A stretch of 64,000 nt of DNA from Galerina marginata (lineage: Eukaryota; Basidiomycota; Agaricomycetes; Agaricales; Galerinaceae), in assembly GCA_023014335.1 (NCBI GenBank), contig JAECYW010000003.1, positions 930,001-994,000 of the forward strand. The letters run 5' to 3'. The number at the start of each line of letters is the position of its first letter. The stretch's first letter is position 1. The translations under genes were made by a program, and so were the position numbers. The notes under the pieces are model-generated. The model had not been told where the DNA came from. It did not search any database and saw nothing but the letters and a program-made list of their open reading frames with translations. Positions 22,945 to 32,815 of this stretch are shown here, in pieces.

Positions 22945-24254
22945 GATTAAACAATGGACCATCCAACTGCTCAGATTGATTAAACTAATCTAAGCCACGG
23001 ACGCTGGCTCAGTGAAGATTCTGTGGCTTTTTGGAAGATTAATCTACTTTGGTGATTAAATAGCATTAGATTAAACTATCTAATAAACTGCCTATCGAGT
23101 TCAGAGCAATAAACGACTAGTACATACTGATTAAAGGATTGGATTAAATCGAACTTTTCGAAACAACAAAGAACTGAGTATACTGCCAGAACCGCCTCCC
23201 TTTCACGGTTCTAATGCCTCCATTTATGTTGGTTGACGATGACAGCAGTCCCAATGGTGCCATGTGAGAAACGGGCGGCGGCGCGACTCCATGCTCAAAA
23301 TTTGGGGTGGCACAGTGACGGTGGCATTGGGTAGTTAGGTTGGGGTGGTGGCAGACCATAACGGTGGCAGGAGGACAGGGATCGGGAGAGGATGAAGAAG
23401 GATAGAGATTGGGGGGGGAGGGGTTGCAGTCACCGCATGATTGTCGACGATGGGTTATGGCTACAGTGGACGGGTCCTGAGCGAAACTGGATAACAAGAC
23501 TCAGAGATCAGTGTGCAAGGAGGAATCCAGGGACTGGTGGTATAGGAAACACGTACAAGGTTCTAAGGGGAATACACGTTATGTAGAAGGCGTCGGAGAT
23601 GTGTTTTGACGAAGGAAAGGCTAGCGATCATGGAAGTTGAGATGAAAGACGAAGTTGGAATAATCCTGAGATGCGGGCTGGAATGTGCCACCGATCACGT
23701 GAAGCCTGAAGAGACAAAGAACCCGTTTAGAATTTCAGATGCCGCCAACTCCTTCTTGTTCTCGACCACCACATATCTCGAAATGCCACATGCGCGGATT
23801 CTTCCCGTCTTTCCTGGACTCCGAGTATAATGATTCAGGAGAGTTTATGAATTGGGTTTGTAGCTTACGTCTCTCGTTGCCTCAAGATATTAACCTTACC
23901 TTGCAGGAGAGCCACTCGTTCATGGTTCACAAACGACGCTGCGTAATTCACGAGCCAACCTATGTTACTTTGTCCAGATTACTCGACTAACCAGCTTGTA
24001 CCATTCTCAAACGCCCCTTTAACATAGTCTGAGTAATTAATCCATCTGCAGCGCTGTAATCAAACCATGAACTAGATTCCGTGCTGTATTAATTGGTACC
24101 CAGGGGGATTAATCTAGATTAGGGTGGTTTATCTGAACATGTAAAAAGGCGTCTTAAGAAGGTCCTATAAGTCTGTTTACAAAGATTAATCAGGATTAGA
24201 TTAATCAGGATTAGATTAATCAATCTGAGCAGTTACATGGGTCAGTGATTAATC
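22945..24254. mobile_element. Non-coding DNA element with terminal inverted repeats, about 1.3 kb
   Basis: The left end 22945-22983 and the right end 24216-24254 are inverted copies of each other (39 bp with a handful of mismatches; the inner 19 bp, AACTGCTCAGATTGATTAA, are perfect). Both ends carry many extra GATTAA/TTAATC motifs within about 200 bp, as is common for transposase-binding subterminal repeats. No transposase ORF is present, so it would be non-autonomous. A target-site duplication was not evident at these boundaries. Confidence 0.6.
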
Positions 24255-24958
24255 AAAGTCGGTACGGTTACGGAAATGCAAATGTAGTAACTCGTCCTGT
24301 AGAGCTTGCTACTCGATTTCCTCACGGCATATTTAGGATGGGCAAGGCCAAGTAAACGGCAAAGGCGAATCAGAAGAGTTGTACACTGATGTGTTTCTAG
24401 ATCCATATCGAATTGATATATAGGACCATATCCAAGTTTATTGGCTAGGTGATTGAGGGCCATGCCAATGGCATGTTTGCGGGCACTATATCCAGTGTTT
24501 CCTATCCCCCGCCAAATATGACCGTCCATAGCTGTACATTATCAGGTTAAGCACGGATAAGTCACTGGAGAGTACAGTAATACTAACCGAGGAGCGTCGA
24601 CACGCAACGAACTCGCAGGTTCTCCGTTTGACACCAGGAGTAGCAGACCAAGCGATGCGCAGGGCGGGTCGTGACGCTTTTGAACATGTTCCTAACGGTT
24701 TCATCAAGAAATTTACGATCTTTATGGTATTCCGAGTCTGCGCTGGTGCCTTGCAACAGATTAGTCCTATGCTAGAGAGTCATACTCAGATTTACGCATA
24801 TGTTGTTCATTCTTTTAAAGAGATTCACCTCTCCAATGGATTCATCAGTGCCCGAGACGATGCTCGGAGACATATCTTCGGAAATAATTATGGTGTCATC
24901 CGGTCTGGATAGATTTTAATGAGCTTCAAATACAGTACAAAAATCTGGGCGACGCGAC
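24255..24958. other. Intergenic, unresolved
   Basis: Two minus-strand open stretches (24242-24529 and 24486-24707) show no recognisable family or clear splice pattern. No call made. Confidence 0.35.
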
Positions 24959-25261
24959 TCACTGCTCGATGTTAACATTATAGAGACTCCATTCATGATT
25001 GCTCCACTCGGATGATTCCTCTTCAGAAAGCGCCCATCTTGTGTAATACAAACCATAATCCGTAGAAATCGAAGAAGGAGGATAAAGCGAACTGTTCCCT
25101 AAATCGACAGACTCAGAGCGACTCCAAGCTTCTTGAGGAGGTTCATCAAAAGTGCATGTCGTCCGCGTAGAGAAACATGAGGTCATCGAAGAAGTAGACT
25201 CGTAAGAAGGTGGATTTTCTATCTGACAGTCTTCCTCAGAATTCCGAGCTTTAGGATCCAT
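24959..25261 (-). CDS. Hypothetical protein, about 100 aa
   Basis: ORF from ATG 25261, divergent from the gene at 25547. It is Ser-, Glu- and Tyr-rich, acidic and without membrane spans or a signal peptide. It contains NPPSYES, a PPxY-like motif that WW domains can bind. I do not recognise the family. The start is chosen because upstream codons are basic and overlap the promoter; the longer frame starting at 25450 seems less likely. Confidence 0.4.
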   Translation of the reverse strand: MDPKARNSEEDCQIENPPSYESTSSMTSCFSTRTTCTFDEPPQEAWSRSESVDLGNSSLYPPSSISTDYGLYYTRWALSEEESSEWSNHEWSLYNVNIEQ

Positions 25262-25546
25262 AATTGCTGGACGAGAATGGACAATAAGAAGGAGACAGTA
25301 CAGAACAGAATGTTCAACAGTAACCGTGGCTGTGCCGCACTGTTGTGGTTTGTGAGGAACAAATGTGCATTGTTCTCGCTTGAGCCCTCGTCGTCGTCGC
25401 TTGATCTTGTTCCTCTCATTTATATCCCCCATTTTGGCGCTACCACCCACTTTTCTGCTTTTTCATCTACGAACAAGACACTTACACCGACACCCAGCTC
25501 TTTATTCCACCTAGATCCACAAAAATCAACGACAAAACGCGCCATA
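25262..25546. promoter_or_regulatory. Shared divergent promoter region
   Basis: Separates the head-to-head genes at 25261 (minus) and 25547 (plus). C/T-rich tracts near 25390-25500 resemble pyrimidine-rich fungal promoters. Confidence 0.4.
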
Positions 25547-26779
25547 ATGCTTGACTCGTCTCCAGTGGCATTTCCAACCAACCCCAGTGCTTTTCCGCCC
25601 AAGAGGCCGCTAAAACGGTCAGCGTCGACGGCGTCGCTGCTGACGCCCCCAAGGACGCACCGGAAGCTCGCTAGAGGCCGCTCGCGGGGCTCTTGTGACA
25701 GTGAGAGCGAGATTGACTCTGGTGCTGATGTCGACGGAGACGGAGACGTTGTGTTGACCAGTGACGACGACACGGGCCCGAGCCACAAGAAGAGAAGAAG
25801 GGTAGGAGAGACGGCCGACAAGGCGGACGAGGACGCGTTTTGGCTCAGTGGTGCTCCTGGTACGGGTTCGGCAGGACTGAACCCAGAGTCGAGTGCTGTA
25901 CAATCGTCATCGAAAACCAGCAGCACCAGCACCAGCAGCAATAGCAGCGCCAAGTTACAGGCCGCAGCTCCCTTGCTGTACCGTCGTCTGCTAGCCCAGC
26001 AAACCCAAGCCGAGGTCGAGGTCGATGTGGCACCCGTCTCGCCCCCTCCTTCACACCGGAAGACAACCACGGCGGTCAACACAGATTCTCCAGCGACTGT
26101 TTCGTCTGTTTCACCTCCTGTTACCCCACGGGCAGGTCGTACGACGCGTTCAGCTGCGAAACTCGCATTCCGGGACTCTCCTGATAACCCCTTCCTTGCG
26201 ACACCCCAACACCAGCTCGGAGACGACAGCGACGCCCTCAGTCCCACGCGCAGCCCCACTGCCAGCGCCAGCAGTGCAAACCCCAGCCCACACACTCCCA
26301 CACACCAGGAAAAGCCTACGTTGACCTATGTCTTGTACGTTTTCCTCTTTTCTTCTCGGTCACATTCTCAAACTGAAATTTTCTCCTTTCCTACTAGCCG
26401 CGGCGTCCGGAGAGTGTACCAAAACCCTCTTTACAACCACGCCGAGGACAGGCCCTACTCGCCCCCACCCGCGTCCAAGCTCCCCCTCGACCACCCCGAC
26501 TACTCGCCCGCCATCCACTGCACGCCCAAGCTGCTCTTCGCTGATGCACGGCGCGGTGCCAGGAAAGGCCCGAGTAAACTGGCTAAGGGGAAGGCTACCC
26601 GCCCCAGGGCAACCAAGGCAGGCTCCAAGCGCAGGAGGTCGCCGTCGCCTGGGTTGAGCGGTGATGAGGATGAGGACGATGGCGCGAAGGATATCCGACC
26701 TATGAAGCTCGCCTTTGGAGCGTCGGCGACGACGCTCGCGCAGGAGCTCAAAGATGTCGGCGAGGTGCTGAGCTCGTAG
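25547..26779 (+). CDS. Conserved hypothetical nuclear-type protein, 389 aa, disordered
   Basis: Exons 25547-26334 and 26398-26779; joining them gives TYVFRGVRRVYQNP across the junction. The protein is Ser/Pro/Thr-rich with basic clusters that look like nuclear localisation signals (KKRRR near residue 85, SKRRRSP near residue 345). An acidic run lies near residue 360. Two short ordered-looking motifs are AKLAFRDSPDNPFLATP (around 205) and the segment around VFRGVRRVYQNPLYN. Proline-directed phosphorylation sites (TP/SP) are abundant, suggesting cell-cycle kinase control, but this is inference. Family not identified. The start at 25547 is preferred to an upstream in-frame ATG (25277) because it follows a promoter-like stretch. 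Confidence 0.7.
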   Translation: MLDSSPVAFPTNPSAFPPKRPLKRSASTASLLTPPRTHRKLARGRSRGSCDSESEIDSGADVDGDGDVVLTSDDDTGPSHKKRRRVGETADKADEDAFWLSGAPGTGSAGLNPESSAVQSSSKTSSTSTSSNSSAKLQAAAPLLYRRLLAQQTQAEVEVDVAPVSPPPSHRKTTTAVNTDSPATVSSVSPPVTPRAGRTTRSAAKLAFRDSPDNPFLATPQHQLGDDSDALSPTRSPTASASSANPSPHTPTHQEKPTLTYVLYVFLFSSRSHSQTEIFSFPTSRGVRRVYQNPLYNHAEDRPYSPPPASKLPLDHPDYSPAIHCTPKLLFADARRGARKGPSKLAKGKATRPRATKAGSKRRRSPSPGLSGDEDEDDGAKDIRPMKLAFGASATTLAQELKDVGEVLSS

Positions 26780-27178
26780 CCGGATCCTGCCATAACGGTG
26801 GAAGTTTTCCGAGCAACGCAATCATGGGACCCACCCAGCGCAACGCAATCCAACTCTCCTTTCTATTCTCTCTGATATTCTTCATATTGATATGCGACAC
26901 CTTCGTCTTGTACCCCTGCGCTACCCCACAAACTACCTCCTACACCCTCCGTGCCACTTGGCACCATCCCCTCTTTTCTTGCTGCTCCTCCAGTGAAACT
27001 AACCCATTCCACCCTGCATGATTCTGTTCACCCTCCTGACCTGTTTTTTGATGAAGTCTTCTTCGATTTTTGATAGGAAAATCATGTTGCAATATCGGAA
27101 GCACGGTCGTACATACAATATATCGATAACCACCATAGCCAATACATACTCATTTACTCAGTACGTACAACACAATAT
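26780..27178. other. Intergenic, 3' flank and left flank of the tyrosine-recombinase retrotransposon
   Basis: No gene recognised. The retrotransposon starts at about 27179. Confidence 0.5.
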
Positions 27179-27332
27179 TTGTAGATCTAGCATGTAGAGA
27201 AGTATGAACGGAGGGTTAGGGTCACGTCTATGTGTGACGCGACGGCAGTCTCTGAGAGTCAACACCTCTCTTTCGTTGACTCTCGAGACGACTGCCGAAC
27301 TCGTTGGATCGCGTCCAACGTTCTTTCTTTGC
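27179..27332 (+). repeat. Split direct repeat A1
   Basis: 154 bp, repeated at 32522-32675. It contains a long imperfect hairpin (CGGCAGTC...GACTGCCG with an inner AGAGTCAAC...GTTGACTCT) and a second hairpin (CGTTGGA...TCCAACG). Confidence 0.9.
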
Positions 27333-27408
27333 TTCATTCAAATTAATACTGTCTACCTGTCTTACAAACAACACTCTTTAATCTTGACACCGTTATTCCG
27401 TACTCCAC

Positions 27409-29009
27409 ATGCCACGAATTACGGCCAACCCAAATCTGGCAGAAGCCCCTGACTTCACGCTCGATGTCTATGCTATAGCCCGCGACGCGATAGCCGCACA
27501 ACACGGCATCACTGCAGAAGCCGCAGTTGAACGCCTAAAAGCGGCCTGGACCACGGACAATGATGCGAAGAAACTAGCGTGGCACGAACAAGAATTAGCT
27601 GATGCCGCCCAGAGAGAACAGGAAGAAGAAGACCAACGCCGGAATGAAGAACTTCAGCGTAACGAGCAGAACGAGACCAGAGAGGCCGAGAAGAAGAAAC
27701 CGAAACTCAACTCCTTCGTTGCGAACCGACCCATTGCAACTGCCATAAAGCTTCGCCCCTCTCGGTTTGCCCTTCACAAGCTTGAGGAACGGGATTACAT
27801 TGAACTGTCATACTTCACTCCAGAAGGATGCGCGGAAGCAGCGTCCAATGACCATGCCGTGGCAGAAGAAGCCTTCGCATTCTCCAAAGTCAACGACCTC
27901 GTCAGCCTGCGACCCATATCGGCATTCAAAGCTGCCAGTAAAGTCATTCAAGATGACAAGCTTTCATGGCGTGAAATGTCCATAGCTAAAATCAACCTGA
28001 TCCAATGCATGGAAGAAACCGGATGGCCGAAGGACCATGTTGTCGCCCTCGCCACGTTTTACCTCAACCTCGAAAACCACCCAAAGCGTCAGGAGCCAGA
28101 CGGCGATGCTGTTCTCCTTGCATACCAGGCCCAAGTCCGCCGAGAATGGCATATCCAGTTGAAAAACACAACGGGCGAGCCAGCCTTTGACATTAGCACC
28201 ATCAACGACGACTTAGTTGAGAAGATCGGTGTAAAAATGTGGAATGCAACAAAAACCCAGCTAGTAACTAGGTCAGTATACTTTAACTCATGAATTCCAC
28301 AATTCTGACTGACCTTTCTCCCTTTTCCATTGCTACCCATCATGACAAATAATTGACTGTCTCACCTATGTTATGCGCTACCCACCACCCATGCTACCCA
28401 TACTGTGCAACCCATCATGTTATGTGCTCCCCGCTACCCTGCTGCCCACTCAAACCCACCTTTGGTCTTAACCTTAGACTGGAGCAAGAGCTCACGAAAG
28501 TGACAATGAATAGCTCTCCTGTCCATTCCAACCACAAATTTTCACCATACCCAAAGGCAGAAAAACGTGGCAGATCCCCAACCCCAACTCATCACGACAC
28601 TCCAAGTCGTAGGAGGCCAACCTCACCCCCTCCCTACAGTCGACGAGACTCACCGACACGTGGAGGTGGGCGCCGTAAACCATCATACCAGAAGTCCGAT
28701 CGGTTTTTTCAGTCGGGTGCAGGCCAAGCAACATCATCGACCTTCTCAGCCTGCACACTCTGCCTTGGTCGCCACCGACACAACGTCGCGATCTGTTCGT
28801 CGTCGACTCTCTGGGACCAGAAGACACCAGCCTACTGTTTCCGCAACGACACCAACCGCCTCGTCAACCCCAAAGGATTTGTCCTCTGTTCAAATTGGCA
28901 ACGTCCGAATGGATGCGACAGCACCTCCCACGATGCTCGTCACGAATGCTCGGGATGCGGCAAAACGGATCACGGAGCACAGAAATGCCCTCGAGCAGAG
29001 AAGGCATAA
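27409..29009 (+). CDS. Gag-like protein of the Ngaro/PAT-like element, possibly spliced
   Basis: A first ORF (27409-28293, 294 aa) has an N-terminal domain, a Glu/Arg-rich coiled coil (around residues 60-100, QREQEEEDQRRNEELQRNEQ) and a globular part. A second open stretch in another frame (to 29009) ends with a zinc-binding motif, CSGCGKTDHGAQKC (C-x2-C-x4-H-x4-C), preceded by further Cys/His residues. A canonical-looking intron at 28272-28477 (AG|gtcagt ... ttaaccttag|A) would join them in frame into one protein of about 464 aa. The alternative is two separate proteins, the second starting at ATG 28506. The product should package the element RNA. Confidence 0.6.
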
Positions 29010-30975
29010 CGCCAAATCGCCATACAAACCAAATGCTTGGAGGCGACTCCTTGAAAGCAGTGGACTTATTACACGATACCCTAACCTCCCCTATCAACTT
29101 CAATATGGTTTCGACGCTGGTATCCCAATCATTTCTGAAACATTTACTCCCCCCAACAAACCATCCATCAATGAACACCTTCCTGAATTCAACTGCATCA
29201 TACGACTTGAGTTCGAGAAGCAACGCTATATTGGACCACTTTCGAAATCCGAAGTGGAAGCCCTCATTGGACCCTTCCAAACCTCGCCGCTCAGCATCAT
29301 CCCCAAACCTGGAAAACCAGGCAAATTCCGAATCATCCAAAACTTATCATACCCACACACCCCTCGCAATGGCATCTCATCTATCAACAGCTCCATTGAC
29401 TCCAGCCTCTTTCCAAGTACCTGGGGTACATTTTCTGTTATCTGCCTGCTTATCCACCGGCTGCCACCCGGATCACAAATCGCAATACGTGATGTCAAAG
29501 AAGCATACCGCACAGTACCTCTCGCTCCTTCACAATGGCCTGGAATGGTTGTCCGCCTCCATGAGGATGACTCCTTCGCAATTGACACCCGAAATTGCTT
29601 TGGCCTTGCCTCCAGCAGTGGGTGCTACGGAACAGTTGGTGACGCAGGAGCACAACTTACCCGTTCTCGTGGAATTGGCCCCATTTCAAAATGGGTTGAT
29701 GACCATGTATTCATCCGGATACTCAGAGAGCATCTGGAAAAATACAATGAGATGCGAAAGGGATGGGCAGAGGACATTGCAAAGAATGGAGGTGAACACC
29801 ATGATGGAGGCAAATTATGGTTCAGAGGAGCCACTATGCCTGACGGTCGCGCAGAGGAATTTGACGAGGACTGCTCAGCACCAATTTGCGACCTCTCAGA
29901 CCGAACACCACGATCGGCCGAAGACGCTCGCTACACTTACACCTTTGGTGACATTGAAGATATCTCCGAAGAACTGGGTATTCCTTGGGAAAAGGACAAG
30001 GACATTCCTTTTGGAACAGAAGCTCCCTTCATTGGCTTCTCCTGGAACCTTGAAAGCCAGACGGTCTCCATTCCTGAATCCAAGAAGACCAAATATCTTC
30101 ATGCAATCTTTGCATGGGAATCTAAGGCAACCCATAACCTCGAGGAAGTCCAGAAGCTATACGGCAAACTCCTCCATGCTTGCGCTGTGGTCCCAACTGG
30201 GCGAGCATACCTCACCAGCCTGGAGAAATTCATGGCTGTCTTCGGTAACAATCCTTTCATGCCACACTCCCCCCCTCGCAGCACTCGCGACGATTTATAC
30301 TGGTGGAAACAAATCCTCTCCCGCCCTTACATCTCCCGCTCCATCCCAGGACCCAAAATCATCCTCGACGTCGCCGCTTACTCAGATGCTAGCTCAGAAA
30401 CTGGTATCGGCATCACGATTGGAAGCCATTGGAGAGCATGGCGTCTCTTACCGGGATGGAAAGAAGACCGGCGAGACATTGGCTGGGCAGAAGCCATTGG
30501 CTTCCTCTTCCTTGTCCTCACCATACTTCCAGGCAGCACTTCAGGCACAAATTTCAAGATCTTCGGAGACAACAAAGGTGTCGTCGAAGGCTGGTGGAAA
30601 GGAAGAAGCCGCAATACTGCCACAAATGAAGTCTTCAAGCTGGTACACAATGAATGCGAACGAGCTGGCATCACATTCCATACCCGTTACGTCCAGAGCA
30701 AGGACAACCCCGCTGATGACCCGTCCCGTGGCATCTATGGCTCCCGAAACCTCCTCCTACCACCCATTGCCATCCCACAGGCATACCAGCAGCTGGTTGT
30801 CAACTTTGACGAAGAACCTCGCCCAATCGAGTCTCGCCAGATCTGCGACGGAACAGCTCCAAAGCCATGTCCAAGACCCGACAGAGAGCCACAACAACGA
30901 GCAAGAGCAGAGCTCAACCGTGGCTTTGAACGTCGAGCCGAGGAGTTATTCGCACAAACGCAAAGCTGGCTTTGA
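28567..30975 (+). CDS. Reverse transcriptase / RNase H of the element
   Basis: The domain portion begins near 29010; the earlier part of this frame overlaps Gag and may not be translated. RT motifs: SIIPKPGKPGKFRIIQNLS (about 29295), the catalytic Asp in AIRDVKEAYRTV (about 29485), CFGLASSSG (about 29595) and KWVDDH (about 29690), a VDD version of the usual YVDD. The RNase H follows with YSDASS (about 30375), AEAIGF (about 30490), FGDNKG (about 30560) and DNPADDPSRG (about 30710). Relative to Gag it lies in another frame, so a frameshift or re-initiation is needed. Makes cDNA from the element RNA. Confidence 0.88.
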   Translation: MADPQPQLITTLQVVGGQPHPLPTVDETHRHVEVGAVNHHTRSPIGFFSRVQAKQHHRPSQPAHSALVATDTTSRSVRRRLSGTRRHQPTVSATTPTASSTPKDLSSVQIGNVRMDATAPPTMLVTNARDAAKRITEHRNALEQRRHNAKSPYKPNAWRRLLESSGLITRYPNLPYQLQYGFDAGIPIISETFTPPNKPSINEHLPEFNCIIRLEFEKQRYIGPLSKSEVEALIGPFQTSPLSIIPKPGKPGKFRIIQNLSYPHTPRNGISSINSSIDSSLFPSTWGTFSVICLLIHRLPPGSQIAIRDVKEAYRTVPLAPSQWPGMVVRLHEDDSFAIDTRNCFGLASSSGCYGTVGDAGAQLTRSRGIGPISKWVDDHVFIRILREHLEKYNEMRKGWAEDIAKNGGEHHDGGKLWFRGATMPDGRAEEFDEDCSAPICDLSDRTPRSAEDARYTYTFGDIEDISEELGIPWEKDKDIPFGTEAPFIGFSWNLESQTVSIPESKKTKYLHAIFAWESKATHNLEEVQKLYGKLLHACAVVPTGRAYLTSLEKFMAVFGNNPFMPHSPPRSTRDDLYWWKQILSRPYISRSIPGPKIILDVAAYSDASSETGIGITIGSHWRAWRLLPGWKEDRRDIGWAEAIGFLFLVLTILPGSTSGTNFKIFGDNKGVVEGWWKGRSRNTATNEVFKLVHNECERAGITFHTRYVQSKDNPADDPSRGIYGSRNLLLPPIAIPQAYQQLVVNFDEEPRPIESRQICDGTAPKPCPRPDREPQQRARAELNRGFERRAEELFAQTQSWL

Positions 30976-32176
30976 TGCGATTCGCCACCCCGCTGCTCTG
31001 CCACTTGCCCCCCCGAGAAACACCCGACCATCTCCATATTCTGACAATCTGCGGCCACTCCCATCTGCGCTCCGCCCACATGTGCTGGCACGGGACCGCA
31101 TTCGACTCTGGAAACCAACAGTCAGCCGAAACAACCTTGACCCCAGAGGCATTCCAACGAACCTCAGTGAAGCCGACCTAACCAGAATAGCAGAACTCAT
31201 GGCAGTAGTTTGGGAGCCCTCAACACAGGAAGGCTACGGATCCGGATTGCTCACATACCACGTTTGGTGCGACATAAGATTGATGCCAGAGGAACAACGA
31301 GCACCAATGAGCCCCATTGTTGCAGCTGCCTTCGTATCTACCCTTGCTGGTGCCTATTCATGGAAAACGATCAGAAATTACCTTTATGGTGTCCGTGCAT
31401 GGCACATCTTTCACGGAGTTAAATGGGAGATGGACGAGCCGGAGATGGAGGCCTTGCTCAAAGGAGCTGAGAAGGCTACCCCAGAGTCTTCGAAACGGAA
31501 AAAGAGAATGCCCTACACCCTCCAATTCATATTAGCGATCCGAGCCCAACTCAACCTCAACGACCCCTTCGAAGCTGCTGTATATGCCTGCTTAACCACA
31601 ATCTTTTACGCGTGTGCGCGGGTGGGAGAATTCACGGTACCTACTCTCACCGCCTTCAATGCAACCACTCATGTCAAGCCATCTGATGTCACGACAGAAC
31701 GCGACAGAAACGGTCTCGAGAGCACAGCCTTTCAAATCCCTCGGACAAAGACCTCTATCCATGGCGAGAGCGTATCGTGGTCGAGACAAAACGGCGACAC
31801 CGACCCAGAAAAAGCATTTGCCCATCACCTTGCAGTCAACCAACCACCCCAAGATGGACCACTCTTCGCATATCGATACAAGAACACCCACCGGCCTCTC
31901 ACCAAACCAGCTTTCATAAAAGCTCTTGCAACTGCAGCCACGAAAGCCGGCCTTGAACCCATGCAAGGACATGGTATTCGCATCGGGTCGACGCTCGAAT
32001 ACCTCTTACGAGGCGTTCCATTCGACGTGATGAAAGTCAAAGGGAGGTGGGCCAGCGATGCCTTCTTAATCTACCTCACCAAACACGCCCAAATCCTCGC
32101 ACCGTATATGCAAGCCCAGCCTGAATTACACGCCGAATTCGTCCGCCTAACAATGCCTCGCATTCGGCGGAACTAA
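30950..32176 (+). CDS. Tyrosine recombinase of the element
   Basis: Integrates the circular cDNA by DNA strand exchange. Catalytic signature: Arg in YACARVGEFT (about 31610), H-x2-R in GHGIRIGS (about 31970), Trp in KGRWASD (about 32040) and the nucleophile Tyr in FLIYLTKHAQ (about 32075). An N-terminal SAM-like core-binding region precedes it (WEPSTQEGYGSGLLTYHVWC). No ATG marks the beginning; the frame is open far upstream through the RT region, so the start given is approximate. It overlaps the end of the RT frame by about 26 bp. Confidence 0.88.
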   Translation, partial: SHKRKAGFDAIRHPAALPLAPPRNTRPSPYSDNLRPLPSALRPHVLARDRIRLWKPTVSRNNLDPRGIPTNLSEADLTRIAELMAVVWEPSTQEGYGSGLLTYHVWCDIRLMPEEQRAPMSPIVAAAFVSTLAGAYSWKTIRNYLYGVRAWHIFHGVKWEMDEPEMEALLKGAEKATPESSKRKKRMPYTLQFILAIRAQLNLNDPFEAAVYACLTTIFYACARVGEFTVPTLTAFNATTHVKPSDVTTERDRNGLESTAFQIPRTKTSIHGESVSWSRQNGDTDPEKAFAHHLAVNQPPQDGPLFAYRYKNTHRPLTKPAFIKALATAATKAGLEPMQGHGIRIGSTLEYLLRGVPFDVMKVKGRWASDAFLIYLTKHAQILAPYMQAQPELHAEFVRLTMPRIRRN

Positions 32177-32262
32177 TTGGTGAGTTGTGCACTCCTTCCC
32201 CTCCTACAATTCTGGGCATCCGAGACTCGCTCGACGCGTCGTGGAACTCCTACCCACTGGGA

Positions 32263-32521
32263 ATCGCGGCTCATCTCAGTTTTTTCCAGAATCGGGACAT
32301 CCGGCGGGCAGGAAAGCCACATAGGCTTTCGCCCACATTTCACCCACATCGCATCCAATCTCATCAGAACCATAGAACTCACATCATTAGACTACCCTAT
32401 CCAGTCATTAGACTACAGATCACCTACAGATAATCTCATAGTAGAATACTCACCTTATCAATTGCATCCAATGATTCATAGAATCATTCTTCCATCCTCA
32501 GAGACACAGCGAACACAAAGA
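32263..32521 (+). repeat. Split direct repeat B1
   Basis: 259 bp, repeated at 32816-33074. Directly abuts A2. Confidence 0.9.
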
Positions 32522-32675
32522 TTGTAGATCTAGCATGTAGAGAAGTATGAACGGAGGGTTAGGGTCACGTCTATGTGTGACGCGACGGCAGTCTCTGAGA
32601 GTCAACACCTCTCTTTCGTTGACTCTCGAGACGACTGCCGAACTCGTTGGATCGCGTCCAACGTTCTTTCTTTGC
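32522..32675 (+). repeat. Split direct repeat A2
   Basis: Second copy of the 154-bp repeat A1, immediately after B1. Confidence 0.9.
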
Positions 32676-32815
32676 CCCACCCTCCACTCCCAAATATCAG
32701 CACTGATTCCTGGAATTAGTGCTGATGCCCGCTCTGGCTTGTCACCGCCATTTTCGACAAAACTGAAGCAGTGAAAGCCTCTTCGATGGTCAGCGGGCAT
32801 TTTGCCCTCCCACCC
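32676..32815 (+). repeat. Unique spacer between A2 and B2 with a long hairpin
   Basis: 140 bp, absent elsewhere in the window. It holds an inverted repeat, ATCAGCACT...AGTGCTGAT (about 32695-32725), whose loop is itself the palindrome ATTCCTGGAAT. Confidence 0.7.

Noticed and set aside
24242..24707. Minus-strand open stretches next to the TIR element
   Set aside because: No recognisable family, no consistent splice joints; not called as a gene.
25420..26301. 293-residue ORF on the minus strand opposite the disordered protein
   Set aside because: Low-complexity mirror of a GC-rich, Ser/Pro-rich coding exon; the plus-strand model splices cleanly and has nuclear localisation-like motifs.
28895..30949. 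Long open frame upstream of the tyrosine recombinase read as a protein domain
   Set aside because: The translation has no recognisable motif and overlaps the clear RT in another frame; only the part after about 30950 matches a tyrosine recombinase.
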